From Schaalia sp. Marseille-Q2122 (GTDB lineage Bacteria > Actinomycetota > Actinomycetes > Actinomycetales > Actinomycetaceae), in NCBI RefSeq assembly GCF_903645355.1, contig NZ_CAHJXR010000004.1:248001-312000 (forward strand): DNA of 64,000 bases, given 5' to 3'. Shown piece after piece: positions 45,294 to 54,200 of this stretch. Each line of letters begins with the position of its first letter. Position 1 is the stretch's first letter. The notes beneath the pieces were generated by a model that saw only the letters and a list, made by a program, of their open reading frames with translations, was not told where the DNA came from and searched no databases. Made by a program: the position numbers and the translations under genes.

Positions 45294-46899
45294 GGACTTC
45301 CTCGCCTCCCAGGTGGAGGATCTCAAGACTCGCCTCACCTCCCAAGAAGAGAAGAACACTCGCCTGGCCAGCGCGCTGACAACCGCCCGCAATCAGCTGG
45401 CCACCATGCAACAGCAGGTCAAGCAGATTAATCAGCCGCCGCACAACCTGGCGATCTTTGTCCGTGCCGACAGTGACGGGCGCACGATTGAAGCCATCGT
45501 GCAGGGGCGCCTCATGCGCCTGGCAGTCGCGCCTCAGCTCGACCTGTCCTCCCTGTCAGCGGGCCAGTTGGTGCGTGTTGACGACAAGCTCATTGCCGTT
45601 GCAGGAGACCGCTTCCCTCGCACGGGCACGGTCGCTACCGTTCTTGAACCCGTTGGATTGGACCGGGTGCTTGTGAGTGTCGAAGGCGGGGCAGAACACC
45701 TCCTGACCCTGGCTGGACCACTACGTCACGGGAACCTCCGATCGGGAGATTCTGTCATCACGGACCTGCGCTCCGGCTATGCCTTTGAGCGTATTGTGCG
45801 TTCTGATGTTGAGGCCCTGCTGACCCCCGAAGTTCCCGACGTGTCCTATGAGGATATTGGCGGCTTGGCCGCGCAGATCCAGCAGGTCCGCGACGCTATT
45901 GAATTGCCCTTCCGCCACCCGGAGCTCTACCGCGACTACGGGCTGCGTCCACCCAAGGGCATCTTGCTTTATGGCCCGCCAGGTTCAGGGAAGACCCTCA
46001 TTGCCAAGGCCGTCGCCAACTCCCTGTCGGGGCAGGGGTCAGGCCAGCGTACCTACTTCCTGTCCATTAAGGGCCCCGAGCTGCTCAATAAGTTCGTGGG
46101 CGAGACGGAACGCCAAATCCGCGCGATCTTCTCCCGCGCGCGCACCCTGGCCAGCTCTGACGTGCCCGTCGTCATTTTCTTTGACGAGATGGAAGCCCTT
46201 TTCCGCACTCGCGGCACCGGCATCTCTTCCGATGTGGAGACCATGATCGTTCCCCAGCTTCTGGCGGAAATGGACGGCGTGGAGTCCCTCGACAATGTCA
46301 TTATTATTGGCGCCTCCAACCGCGCTGACATGATTGATCCCGCTGTGCTGCGCCCCGGACGTTTGGATGTGAGGATTCGCGTGGAGCGCCCCGACCGTTC
46401 GGGCGCCCGCGACATCTTCTCCAAGTACCTCACCCCCGACCTGCCCCTTCGCGCTGACGAGGTCGCCGCCGCTGGCTCGGTTGAGGCCGCGCTTGCCGCG
46501 ATGACCGAGGCTGCTGTCGAACGACTCTACGCGCGCAGCGACGACACCGCTCTCTTTGATGCGACGCTGTCCACCGGTGCACGCATGCGTATCCACCTGG
46601 CTGACATTGTCTCGGGCGCACTCATTGCCGGCACGGTCGAGCGGGCGAAGAAAAATGCTATTAAGGACGCTCTTCATGGGCGTGGCCACGGCCTGTCCGT
46701 CGCGCACCTCCTCGATGGGGTCTCTGAAGAGATGCGCGAGTCCATGGAGCTTGCTGCCTCACAATCCGCAGAAGAATGGTCGCGGACCATCGGTATGCGC
46801 GAAGACATTGTCGGAATCAGCCCGCTGACTCTGCCTAGCGCAGCGACGAGCGCCGAAGGAAACATCCACAACGCGGGGATGGAGGAACCCCTGGCATGA
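45286..46899 (+). CDS. mpa: Pup-recognising AAA ATPase (Mpa/ARC)
   Basis: This hexameric AAA+ unfoldase captures Pup-tagged proteins through its N-terminal coiled coil. The 537-residue protein has a coiled-coil region (about residues 5-50), two OB folds, Walker A LLYGPPGSGKTLIAKAV, Walker B VVIFFDEMEALF and the second region of homology ASNRADMIDPAVLRPGRLD. The C-terminus ends NAGMEEPLA and lacks the tyrosine-containing QYL tail with which Mycobacterium Mpa docks on the 20S proteasome. ATG 45286 overlaps trmI, and the stop overlaps dop. Confidence 0.93.
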   Translation: MSEDFLASQVEDLKTRLTSQEEKNTRLASALTTARNQLATMQQQVKQINQPPHNLAIFVRADSDGRTIEAIVQGRLMRLAVAPQLDLSSLSAGQLVRVDDKLIAVAGDRFPRTGTVATVLEPVGLDRVLVSVEGGAEHLLTLAGPLRHGNLRSGDSVITDLRSGYAFERIVRSDVEALLTPEVPDVSYEDIGGLAAQIQQVRDAIELPFRHPELYRDYGLRPPKGILLYGPPGSGKTLIAKAVANSLSGQGSGQRTYFLSIKGPELLNKFVGETERQIRAIFSRARTLASSDVPVVIFFDEMEALFRTRGTGISSDVETMIVPQLLAEMDGVESLDNVIIIGASNRADMIDPAVLRPGRLDVRIRVERPDRSGARDIFSKYLTPDLPLRADEVAAAGSVEAALAAMTEAAVERLYARSDDTALFDATLSTGARMRIHLADIVSGALIAGTVERAKKNAIKDALHGRGHGLSVAHLLDGVSEEMRESMELAASQSAEEWSRTIGMREDIVGISPLTLPSAATSAEGNIHNAGMEEPLA

Positions 46900-48467
46900 G
46901 CGTCGACCGGATTATCTCAACCGAGACTGAATACGGCGTCTACCGCCCCGGAGACGTCTACGCCAACCCTGTTGCCCTGTCCAGTCACGTGGTTGGCGCC
47001 TACGCGAGGGTCTCACGCGAGAACACTCCCGCTGCAGGCTCTCCGCCCGTGCGCTGGGATTACACCGCTGAAGATCCCTTGAACGACCTGCGAGGCTACC
47101 GCATGGACCGCGCAGCAGCCCACGCCTCCCAGCTCACCGACGACCCCTACCACCTTGCCCCCTCAGGCGGCAGTGAGGAGATCGCCCGACCCACGCCAGA
47201 AGAACTCGCCCTGCCTGCCGCTACAGCGACGGTGTTGACCAACGGGGCACGCCTCTACGTCGACCACGCTCACCCGGAATACTCTGCTCCTGAAACGCGA
47301 GGCCCCCGCGACGCGGTCCTGTGGGATCGGGCAGGTGAGGTCATTGCTCGACGCATGATGGAGCAGGCTCACGTCCAAGGGCATGAGAATATCGTCCTCG
47401 TTAAGAACAACACTGATGGGAAGGGCGCCGCCTACGGCACCCACGAGAACTATCAGATGCTGCGCGACACGGACCTTGATGACATTATCCGAGGCCTCAC
47501 CCCCTTCATGATTACCCGCCCCGTGATCTGCGGGGCAGGTAGGGTCGGGATCGGTCAGCGCAGTGAGGTCGCTGGTTTCCAAATCTCCCAACGCGCTGAC
47601 TTCGTTGAAAACGAGGTCGGACTGGAAACCACCTTCAACCGTCCGATCATTAACACCCGCGATGAACCCCACGCAGATCCACGCCTCTACCGCCGCCTCC
47701 ACGTCATTGGTGGGGATGGCAATATGTTCGACTGCTCGGCCTTCCTGCGCTTTGGGACAACGGCCCTCGTGCTATGGGCCATCGAGGCTGGAATTGGACT
47801 GGAATGGGAAGCCCTCGCCGTGTCTGATCCCGTCCAGGAAACCTGGGCGATCAGCCACCACCCCAATCTCGACTACCGTGTGAGCACAGCGGGTGGTCGT
47901 TCCTACACGGCCGTTGAACTCCAGCTGCTCTACCGTGACCTCGTCCTCGCCACCTACGAGCGCCTGGGCATCACCCCGGAGCCGGCCGCTCAGGAAGTCC
48001 TTGACATGTGGGGCAGCGTCTGCGAACGCATGACACAAGACCTCTTCTCAGTTGCCTCCGAGGTCGAATGGGTTGCGAAGTACCAGCTGCTCAGCCGTCA
48101 ACGGGAACGCCTGGGCGTGGCCTGGAACGACCCGCGGATCGTTGCCATGGACCTGCAGTGGGCAGACCTCCGCCCCGGTCACTCCCTCGTGGCGCGCCTG
48201 GATGCAGCTGGACGAGTCCGTCGCCTCTTCACCCCCGAAGAGGTTGAGGCCGCAGCCGACACGCCACCTGCCAATACCCGTGCCCGTCTGCGTGGCATGG
48301 CCGTCGCCCACGTGCCCAGCCTCGTCAAAGCCTCCTGGACGTCCCTCGTCGTTGACGATCCCACGCGCGTCGGCCTCGTCAGACGCCCCCTCGCGGATGC
48401 TCTCGACACCAACCCGGCGTTGGAGCAGCTCCTGCGCTCTGGGACCATAATTGAGGAGCGCGCCTGA
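46896..48467 (+). CDS. dop: Deamidase/depupylase of Pup
   Basis: Dop converts the C-terminal Gln of Pup to Glu and also removes Pup from substrates. The 523-residue protein is a carboxylate-amine ligase relative beginning DRIISTETEYGVYRPG, with the ATP/metal residues in IVLVKNNTDGKGAAYGTHENYQM and the conserved FNRPIINTRDEPHADP. The N-terminal insertion HASQLTDDPYHLAPSGGSEE is the Dop-specific loop, absent in PafA. It overlaps the mpa stop by four bases. The Pup downstream ends in Gln, so this enzyme's deamidation step is required. Confidence 0.94.
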   Translation: MSVDRIISTETEYGVYRPGDVYANPVALSSHVVGAYARVSRENTPAAGSPPVRWDYTAEDPLNDLRGYRMDRAAAHASQLTDDPYHLAPSGGSEEIARPTPEELALPAATATVLTNGARLYVDHAHPEYSAPETRGPRDAVLWDRAGEVIARRMMEQAHVQGHENIVLVKNNTDGKGAAYGTHENYQMLRDTDLDDIIRGLTPFMITRPVICGAGRVGIGQRSEVAGFQISQRADFVENEVGLETTFNRPIINTRDEPHADPRLYRRLHVIGGDGNMFDCSAFLRFGTTALVLWAIEAGIGLEWEALAVSDPVQETWAISHHPNLDYRVSTAGGRSYTAVELQLLYRDLVLATYERLGITPEPAAQEVLDMWGSVCERMTQDLFSVASEVEWVAKYQLLSRQRERLGVAWNDPRIVAMDLQWADLRPGHSLVARLDAAGRVRRLFTPEEVEAAADTPPANTRARLRGMAVAHVPSLVKASWTSLVVDDPTRVGLVRRPLADALDTNPALEQLLRSGTIIEERA

Positions 48468-48511
48468 GGCGCACCCCGCTCAGTTTTCACTATTGATGTA
48501 AAGGAACACCT

Positions 48512-48691
48512 GTGGCTCAAGAACAGCTCTACGGCGGCCCCGCCGACTCCGATCACGACGACGAATTCACCGCCGGACACATCCAGACCCAAGCGACCTC
48601 CATTGACGACCTCCTCGACGAGATTGACACCGTCCTCGAAACCAATGCGGAGGCCTTCGTTCAAGGCTTCGTGCAGAAGGGCGGTCAATGA
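48512..48691 (+). CDS. pup: Prokaryotic ubiquitin-like protein Pup
   Basis: Pup is the small protein modifier attached to lysines of target proteins by PafA. This short gene codes for 59 residues from a GTG start with AAAGGA seven bases upstream. The N-terminal half is disordered and acidic (GGPADSDHDDEFTAGH). The C-terminal helix IDDLLDEIDTVLETN matches the Mpa-binding helix, and the protein ends GFVQKGGQ, the Pup signature, with a C-terminal Gln that must be deamidated by Dop. It is one base from pafA. Confidence 0.96.
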   Translation: MAQEQLYGGPADSDHDDEFTAGHIQTQATSIDDLLDEIDTVLETNAEAFVQGFVQKGGQ

Positions 48692-48692
48692 G

Positions 48693-50081
48693 ATGAGGCG
48701 GCGAGTCGTCGGCATCGAAACAGAATATGGATTGACAGCGGCCTCCACTACGGGAGGACCGCCCCCCATTGATGCCGAAGCAGCGGCTCGCTATCTTTTT
48801 TCGCCCCTGCTCAACGCAGGCCGCACCTCCAACCTCTTCACCCGCAACGGCGGACGCCTCTACCTTGATGTGGGCTCCCACCCCGAATATGCCACTGCCG
48901 AATGTGACCGACTCGAAGACCTTCTTGCGCAAGTGCGTGCAGGCGGACAGATGCTCGCAGATCTGGCGGTTGAAGCCGAACCTCTCATGCGTGAGGATGG
49001 GGTGGAGGCAACACTGCATCTCATTGCCAATAACCTCGACTCCCAGGGCAACTCCTACGGCTGCCATGAGAACTACCTCCTGCACCGCAGGCGTGACTTC
49101 CGCGAGGTCGCCGACGCACTCGTCGCTTTCTTCATTACCCGCCAGATTCTTGTGGGGTCGGGGCATATCCGTACCGACTCTCCTACGCCCGCTTACTGCT
49201 TCTCGCAGCGCGCTGACCAGATGTGGGACGCGGTTTCTTCGGCGACCACTCGCTCCCGACCGATTATCAACACTCGCGACGAACCCCTGGCGGACTCGGG
49301 GGCATATCGACGCATGCACGTCATCGTGGGCGACACAAACATTGCTGAACCCACCACCGCACTTAAAGTGGGGGCCACAGAGCTGCTGCTGACCGCAGTT
49401 GAGGACGGACTGCGTATCCAAGATCTCGCTCTGGCTGACCCCATGCGCGCCATCCGCGAGATCAACACCGACCTCAGTGGACGTGTCACCGTTGAACTCG
49501 CTGACGGCCGCATGATGACCGCCGTGCAAATCCAGGACCAGATCCGCCAGCGCGTTATTGCCCGCCTGGAGGGCGTCGAGTTGGGGCAGATGCACCGCTA
49601 CGTCCTTGACCTGTGGAACCGCGGCCTGCGCGCCGTAGAAAGCGGAGAGTGGAGCGGCATCGATACGGAGCTTGATGTCGCCATTAAGAAAAAACTCCTG
49701 GACTCCTACTGTGCTCGCACCGGGGCACCCCTGAATGATCCGCGCGTCGCTCGCCTCATGCTCATGTACCACGAGATTACCGCCGGGGGCATGGCAGAGA
49801 AGATGGAAAAGAGTGGCATGATGAAGCGCCTGACCACTCCCGAACAGGTGCGCGCCGCCATGGCGATCCCGCCGACGACGACCCGCGCTCACCTGCGCGG
49901 CCGGGCGATCGGTGCCGCTCAGGACGCGCGCGCCGACCTCGCAGCCGACTGGATGCATCTGCGCCTTGATGATGCCAGCGTGATCCCCATCGCCCTGCAG
50001 GATCCTTTGAGTAATGACGACCCGCGCGTGGATGCTCTTATTGAGAGGATCTACGCTCAGACTCCTATCCTTCCTGCATGA
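48693..50081 (+). CDS. pafA: Pup-protein ligase PafA
   Basis: PafA activates the Pup C-terminal glutamate with ATP and ligates it to lysine side chains. The 462-residue protein begins RRRVVGIETEYGLTAAS and has the ATP/metal residues in NNLDSQGNSYGCHENYLL, the conserved RPIINTRDEPLADSG, and the C-terminal small domain near IPPTTTRAHLRGRAI. It lacks the Dop-specific loop. ATG 48693 follows the pup stop by one base; the stop overlaps the next start. No prcB or prcA lies between pup and pafA. Confidence 0.95.
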   Translation: MRRRVVGIETEYGLTAASTTGGPPPIDAEAAARYLFSPLLNAGRTSNLFTRNGGRLYLDVGSHPEYATAECDRLEDLLAQVRAGGQMLADLAVEAEPLMREDGVEATLHLIANNLDSQGNSYGCHENYLLHRRRDFREVADALVAFFITRQILVGSGHIRTDSPTPAYCFSQRADQMWDAVSSATTRSRPIINTRDEPLADSGAYRRMHVIVGDTNIAEPTTALKVGATELLLTAVEDGLRIQDLALADPMRAIREINTDLSGRVTVELADGRMMTAVQIQDQIRQRVIARLEGVELGQMHRYVLDLWNRGLRAVESGEWSGIDTELDVAIKKKLLDSYCARTGAPLNDPRVARLMLMYHEITAGGMAEKMEKSGMMKRLTTPEQVRAAMAIPPTTTRAHLRGRAIGAAQDARADLAADWMHLRLDDASVIPIALQDPLSNDDPRVDALIERIYAQTPILPA

Positions 50082-51334
50082 CCATGACTCCAGATCCCGA
50101 GCACATGGGCCAGCCGACAGAGGGCACACGCACTGAGATGCCCAATCTTCCGTCCCGCGTTGAATTGCACCGCAGGGTCCCCTCCTCGCGCCTTCCAGGG
50201 GCGGGACACCGCCAGGCGGGACAAAGCGGGCAGGACGGGCAAGGCAGGCAGGCAGGAGAGGCAAGGCAGGACAGGCAGACTCGAACTGAGGCGCCCACAC
50301 GTGCCATTGACCTGCCAGTCTCCCCCCGTCTCCTCGGAGCGGTGGCCCTCGTGCTTTGCCTTGTGCTGATTGCCCTGCTTGTCTGGGGAATGCGCTCAAC
50401 TGCCCCGCAGGTGACAAGCAGCGAGTCGGGTGTCCAATCAGGAAGCAACACTCCGGCGCAGAGCGCCCAATCGACGGCATCCCTCTTTGATCTCATCAAA
50501 GTCTCCGGACGTGTGGGCGCAACTCCCGTGCTTGACCTTGCTGCCCCCATCGACATCAAGGGATCCAAGCGTCGGATCTACAAGCAGGGCGAAGGGCGCT
50601 TCATCGCAGAAAATACCCCTGTTCTCGTCTCGATCACCGCCTTTGATGGACATAGTGGTTCTGTCCTCAACCCCTCTGGGAGGGCGCGTCTCCTCGTGGG
50701 CCACGCTGATGCCGCGACCCTTGGGGAAGACCTACTGTCCTCGGTGGTGGGCCTCGCTGAGGGCAGCAGAATCGTTGTCGTCCGCTCACTGAACCCGAAC
50801 GCAACCGCGCCGGGAGCCTCGTCAGCGGTAGAAATTGACGTTGTTGACATCCTGCCTGCTATCGCAACCGGTGTCGTCCAGGAGGGCGCCAATGGGAACC
50901 CCCTGCACGTAGAGATGGGCGATGAAGGGCCGGTAATTACTCACGGTTCCACTGAGCCCTTGGGTCTGACAACGCAGCTGCTCCTCAAGGGCGAAGGCGC
51001 GCAGGTCAATAAGGATGACAATGTCGTCGCACAGTACATTGTCATGGGCTGGAGTGACGGTATTCAACGGCAAAGCACCTGGTCAACAGGCGTTCCTGAG
51101 CTCATTAATCTGGCAAAGGTCATGCCTGGTGTCAGTCAGGCTCTCGTCGATCAACGCGTCGGATCGCGGATTGCCGTTACTGTCCCGCCAGATCTTGCAA
51201 CGGGCGATGACACTCTGGCCGTCGTCATCGACATTCTCGGAACTGAACCGGCTTCAGTGGATGCGCAGAGCCCTCAATCGTCGGGCGATTCAGGGAGCGC
51301 TCAAAGTGGGGGTGTGACCTCCGCTCCGCGCTGA
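50078..51334 (+). CDS. Membrane-anchored FKBP-like peptidyl-prolyl isomerase
   Basis: This 418-residue single-pass membrane protein has a cytoplasmic N-terminus with a Gly/Gln/Arg/Ala repeat region (about residues 45-70) and a membrane helix LLGAVALVLCLVLIALLVWGM (about 88-108). Two extracellular FKBP-like domains follow; the second is best seen as VVAQYIVMGWSDGIQ...PGVSQALVDQRVGSRIAVTVPP. Several usual aromatic active-site residues are replaced, so catalytic activity is uncertain. The start overlaps pafA by four bases. A similar FKBP gene next to pafA occurs in other actinobacteria. Confidence 0.85.
   Translation: MTMTPDPEHMGQPTEGTRTEMPNLPSRVELHRRVPSSRLPGAGHRQAGQSGQDGQGRQAGEARQDRQTRTEAPTRAIDLPVSPRLLGAVALVLCLVLIALLVWGMRSTAPQVTSSESGVQSGSNTPAQSAQSTASLFDLIKVSGRVGATPVLDLAAPIDIKGSKRRIYKQGEGRFIAENTPVLVSITAFDGHSGSVLNPSGRARLLVGHADAATLGEDLLSSVVGLAEGSRIVVVRSLNPNATAPGASSAVEIDVVDILPAIATGVVQEGANGNPLHVEMGDEGPVITHGSTEPLGLTTQLLLKGEGAQVNKDDNVVAQYIVMGWSDGIQRQSTWSTGVPELINLAKVMPGVSQALVDQRVGSRIAVTVPPDLATGDDTLAVVIDILGTEPASVDAQSPQSSGDSGSAQSGGVTSAPR
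50213..50280 (+). repeat. GGCAGGACA-type low-complexity tract inside the FKBP-like gene
   Basis: An imperfect tract of GGCAGG/GACAGG units spans about 70 bases within the cytoplasmic part of the FKBP-like gene and codes for GQDGQGRQAGEARQDRQT. Unit lengths vary. It is the sort of sequence that changes length by slippage, and a gain or loss of units not divisible by three would shift the frame before the membrane helix. Confidence 0.75.
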
Positions 51335-51385
51335 GTTGTCTCATTCGTGGGCAGGCACCCTGGGCGCATGTGGGAAACTAGAGGA

Positions 51386-52609
51386 ATGTTGCGTTGGCTT
51401 ACTGCAGGTGAATCCCACGGTCCGGCCCTGGTCGCCACCATCGAAGGCGTCCCCGCCGGGGTTTCTATCACGACCCAAACGATCCGTGATGCTCTGGCGC
51501 GCCGTCGACTGGGCTACGGGCGCGGCGCACGCCAAAAGTGGGAACAGGACGAGGTGACCCTCATGGGTGGGGTTCGCCACGGCGTGACGACGGGTGCGCC
51601 CATCGTCATCCATATTGCGAACTCTGAATGGCCCAAGTGGCGTACTGTCATGTCTGCAGACCCCGTAGATCCCGCTGACCTGCTCATTGATGCTGGGACG
51701 GGGGATGAGCGTGAGGTTGCCCGCAATAAGCCCCTGTCGCGTCCCCGCCCGGGGCATGCGGATATGGCCGGCATGCTGTCCTACGATCTGCCTGATGCGC
51801 GCCCGATCCTGGAGCGCGCGAGTGCCCGAGAGACCGCTGCCCGCGTGGCATTGGGTGCCATTGCGGAAGCAATGTGCGAGCAGATCGCGGGGATTCGCCT
51901 GGTCAGCCATGTGGTGGCCGTCGCCGAAGAACGTTCGGAGGGCGGCGTGCTGCCTCGTCCGGAGGACGAGTCAGCCCTGAATGAGTCCCCTGTTCGGACC
52001 TGTGATACGGAAGCTGAAGCTCGCTTCGTTGCCCGTATTGATCAGGCAAAATCTGAGGGCGATACTGTGGGCGGTGTCGTTGAGGTAGTCGCGTGGGGCG
52101 TGCCGATTGGCTTGGGCACTCACGTGCAGGCCGACCGTCGCCTCGATACGCGCATTGCCGGGGCTCTCATGTCGATCCAGTCCGTCAAGGGTGTGGAGAT
52201 TGGTGATGGTTTCGCTCAGGCCGCGCTGCCGGGCTCGCGCGCGCAAGATGAGATTATTCGCGATGAGAAGGGCGAGCTGACGCGGGTTTCTAACCATGCT
52301 GGTGGCATTGAGGGCGGCATGTCCAATGGGCAGCCCATCGTTGCTCGCGCCGCTTTTAAGCCGATTTCGACCGTGCCGCGCGCCCTGCGTTCGATTGACA
52401 TGCGCACCGGTGAGGAAGCGAAGGCTCTTCATCAGCGTTCCGACACCTGCCAGGTGGTCCCTGGTGCTTTGATTGCTCAGGCGGAGGTGGCTTTGGTGCT
52501 CGCTGATTTGCTGAGCACTCATGCCGGTGGAAACTCCGTTGCGGAGGCAAGGCGCAACTTGGAGGCTTATCAGGCGCGCATCCACGAGAGGATTACCTGG
52601 GATGACTGA
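51386..52609 (+). CDS. aroC: Chorismate synthase
   Basis: AroC makes chorismate from 5-enolpyruvylshikimate-3-phosphate with reduced FMN. The 407-residue protein starts with the canonical MLRWLTAGESHGPALV. It has RRRLGYGRGARQKWEQDEV-like motif, RPGHADMAGM and the C-terminal segment RSDTCQVVPGALIAQAEVAL. ATG 51386 starts the conserved N-terminus; GAGG is directly adjacent. It overlaps the aroKB start by eight bases. It heads the second half of the shikimate pathway in this operon. Confidence 0.95.
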   Translation: MLRWLTAGESHGPALVATIEGVPAGVSITTQTIRDALARRRLGYGRGARQKWEQDEVTLMGGVRHGVTTGAPIVIHIANSEWPKWRTVMSADPVDPADLLIDAGTGDEREVARNKPLSRPRPGHADMAGMLSYDLPDARPILERASARETAARVALGAIAEAMCEQIAGIRLVSHVVAVAEERSEGGVLPRPEDESALNESPVRTCDTEAEARFVARIDQAKSEGDTVGGVVEVVAWGVPIGLGTHVQADRRLDTRIAGALMSIQSVKGVEIGDGFAQAALPGSRAQDEIIRDEKGELTRVSNHAGGIEGGMSNGQPIVARAAFKPISTVPRALRSIDMRTGEEAKALHQRSDTCQVVPGALIAQAEVALVLADLLSTHAGGNSVAEARRNLEAYQARIHERITWDD

Positions 52610-54200
52610 GATTCCCCGTACCGCCTGCTTGCCTGTGGTGTTGATTGGTATGCCGGGCAGTGGGAAGTCCAAGGTTGGTCGTGGTGTGGCGGCTGAGTTG
52701 GGCTGTGAACACATCGACACGGACGCTCTTGTTGAGGAGCGTCGCGGCATGGCGATCGCCGACATTTTCAGCACGGAGGGCGAGGCTGCGTTCCGGCGCT
52801 ACGAGGCCGAAGCCGTTGCCGCCGCTTTGGCGTCGACGGGCGTGATCTCCCTGGGTGGGGGAGCGGTCACTACCCCTGAGGTGCGTGAATTGCTGCGCGG
52901 GCACACGGTGATTCACATTGATGTCGCTCTGGAGGAACTGGTGCGTCGAACAGCGGGGAAGGCACATCGTCCGTTGTTACGTAACAATCCCGCCCAGGCT
53001 CTGGCCTCGCTTCTCGAGGCGCGCGGCGCGCTCTTTGATGAGGTGCACACCCACCGTATCGCCTCGGATGATTCTCCGGTGGAGGGCGTGATTGCCCAGG
53101 TGTGCGACCTGCTTGCTCCGCTGTCCACCATTGATGTTGGGGGAGAGTCCCCTTACCAGGTACTGATTGGAGCGCGCCGACCAGGCCCGCTGGTCTGCCA
53201 GTCACTCTCCTCGGCGACTCAGCGTCTTCTCATCGTTCACCCCGATGGCCTCTCGTCCTATGTTGCCGAGCTTGTGAATGATTGCGAGGCCGCAGGATAC
53301 GCGTGTGCGACGATGACTCACCCTGATGGTGAGGCCGCCAAGACTGTCGAGGTGCTTGCCGCTGGGTGGGATGCGGCCGCGCAGGCGCGACTCTCACGCC
53401 AGGATGCGATTATCGGCGTTGGCGGGGGAGCGACCACTGATCTTGCCGGCTTCATTGCGGCGACCTGGCTGCGCGGTATTGACGTCATTCAAGTCCCCAC
53501 GACGGTCCTTGGCATGGTTGATGCTGCGGTTGGGGGCAAGACCGGGATTAACACCCTGGCTGGGAAGAATCTCGCTGGCGCCTTCCATCCGCCCCGCGCG
53601 GTCATTGAGGACCTGCGGGTTCTTGCGTCCCTGCCTGCCGAGGACGTGCGCGCGGGTTTTGGCGAGATCATCAAGTGCGGTTTCATTCGTGATCCGCAGA
53701 TCCTTGACCTGATGCGTGAGGACCCGCAGGCTGCATTGGATGTCAGCTCCTGGCAGTTGCGTGATCTGATTGCCCGCTCCGTGCAGGTCAAGGCCGAGGT
53801 GGTGAGCGCGGATCTTAAGGAGTCGGGTTTGCGGGAGATCCTTAACTACGGGCACACCCTGGCTCACGCGATTGAGCGCTGCGAGAACTACCAGTGGCGT
53901 CACGGCGAGGCCGTGGCTGTCGGCTGCGTTTTTGCTGCGGAGCTGGCCTTGTCCCTGGGGATGCTGACGGAGGCTGAGGTCAGGGCCCATCGTGAGCTCT
54001 TCGAATCCGCAGGGTTGCCGACGAGCTACAGTGGTGCCTCCTTGGAGGCCCTGCTGGGGGTCATGATGTCGGATAAGAAGGTTCGTTCGGGGACCTTACG
54101 TTTCGTGCTCCTGGATGGGCTGCAGAACCCGCGCACTGTTGAGATCACTCCTGAGCAGCTACGTGAACCGGCGCAGAAGGTGGGCATTCGTGTTGACTGA
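52602..54200 (+). CDS. aroKB: Bifunctional shikimate kinase / 3-dehydroquinate synthase
   Basis: This 532-residue fusion joins AroK (about residues 1-175) to AroB (about 185-532). AroK part: P-loop GMPGSGKSKVGRG, shikimate-binding HIDTDALVEER and FRRYEAE, LGGGAVT and lid KAHRPLL. AroB part: DAIIGVGGGATTDLAGFIAATWLRG, TTVLGMVDAAVGGKTGIN, FGEIIKCGFI and metal-binding histidines in ILNYGHTLAHAIE. There is no frame break between the parts. Similar aroKB fusions are known in bifidobacteria. It overlaps aroC upstream and the kinase-like gene downstream. Confidence 0.94.
   Translation: MTEIPRTACLPVVLIGMPGSGKSKVGRGVAAELGCEHIDTDALVEERRGMAIADIFSTEGEAAFRRYEAEAVAAALASTGVISLGGGAVTTPEVRELLRGHTVIHIDVALEELVRRTAGKAHRPLLRNNPAQALASLLEARGALFDEVHTHRIASDDSPVEGVIAQVCDLLAPLSTIDVGGESPYQVLIGARRPGPLVCQSLSSATQRLLIVHPDGLSSYVAELVNDCEAAGYACATMTHPDGEAAKTVEVLAAGWDAAAQARLSRQDAIIGVGGGATTDLAGFIAATWLRGIDVIQVPTTVLGMVDAAVGGKTGINTLAGKNLAGAFHPPRAVIEDLRVLASLPAEDVRAGFGEIIKCGFIRDPQILDLMREDPQAALDVSSWQLRDLIARSVQVKAEVVSADLKESGLREILNYGHTLAHAIERCENYQWRHGEAVAVGCVFAAELALSLGMLTEAEVRAHRELFESAGLPTSYSGASLEALLGVMMSDKKVRSGTLRFVLLDGLQNPRTVEITPEQLREPAQKVGIRVD

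Noticed and set aside
48567-50480. 637-codon open frame on the minus strand opposite pup and pafA
   Set aside because: It is fully antisense to pup, pafA and the FKBP-like gene, whose products are clearly recognisable. Long antisense frames are common in high-GC DNA, and its translation has no family features.
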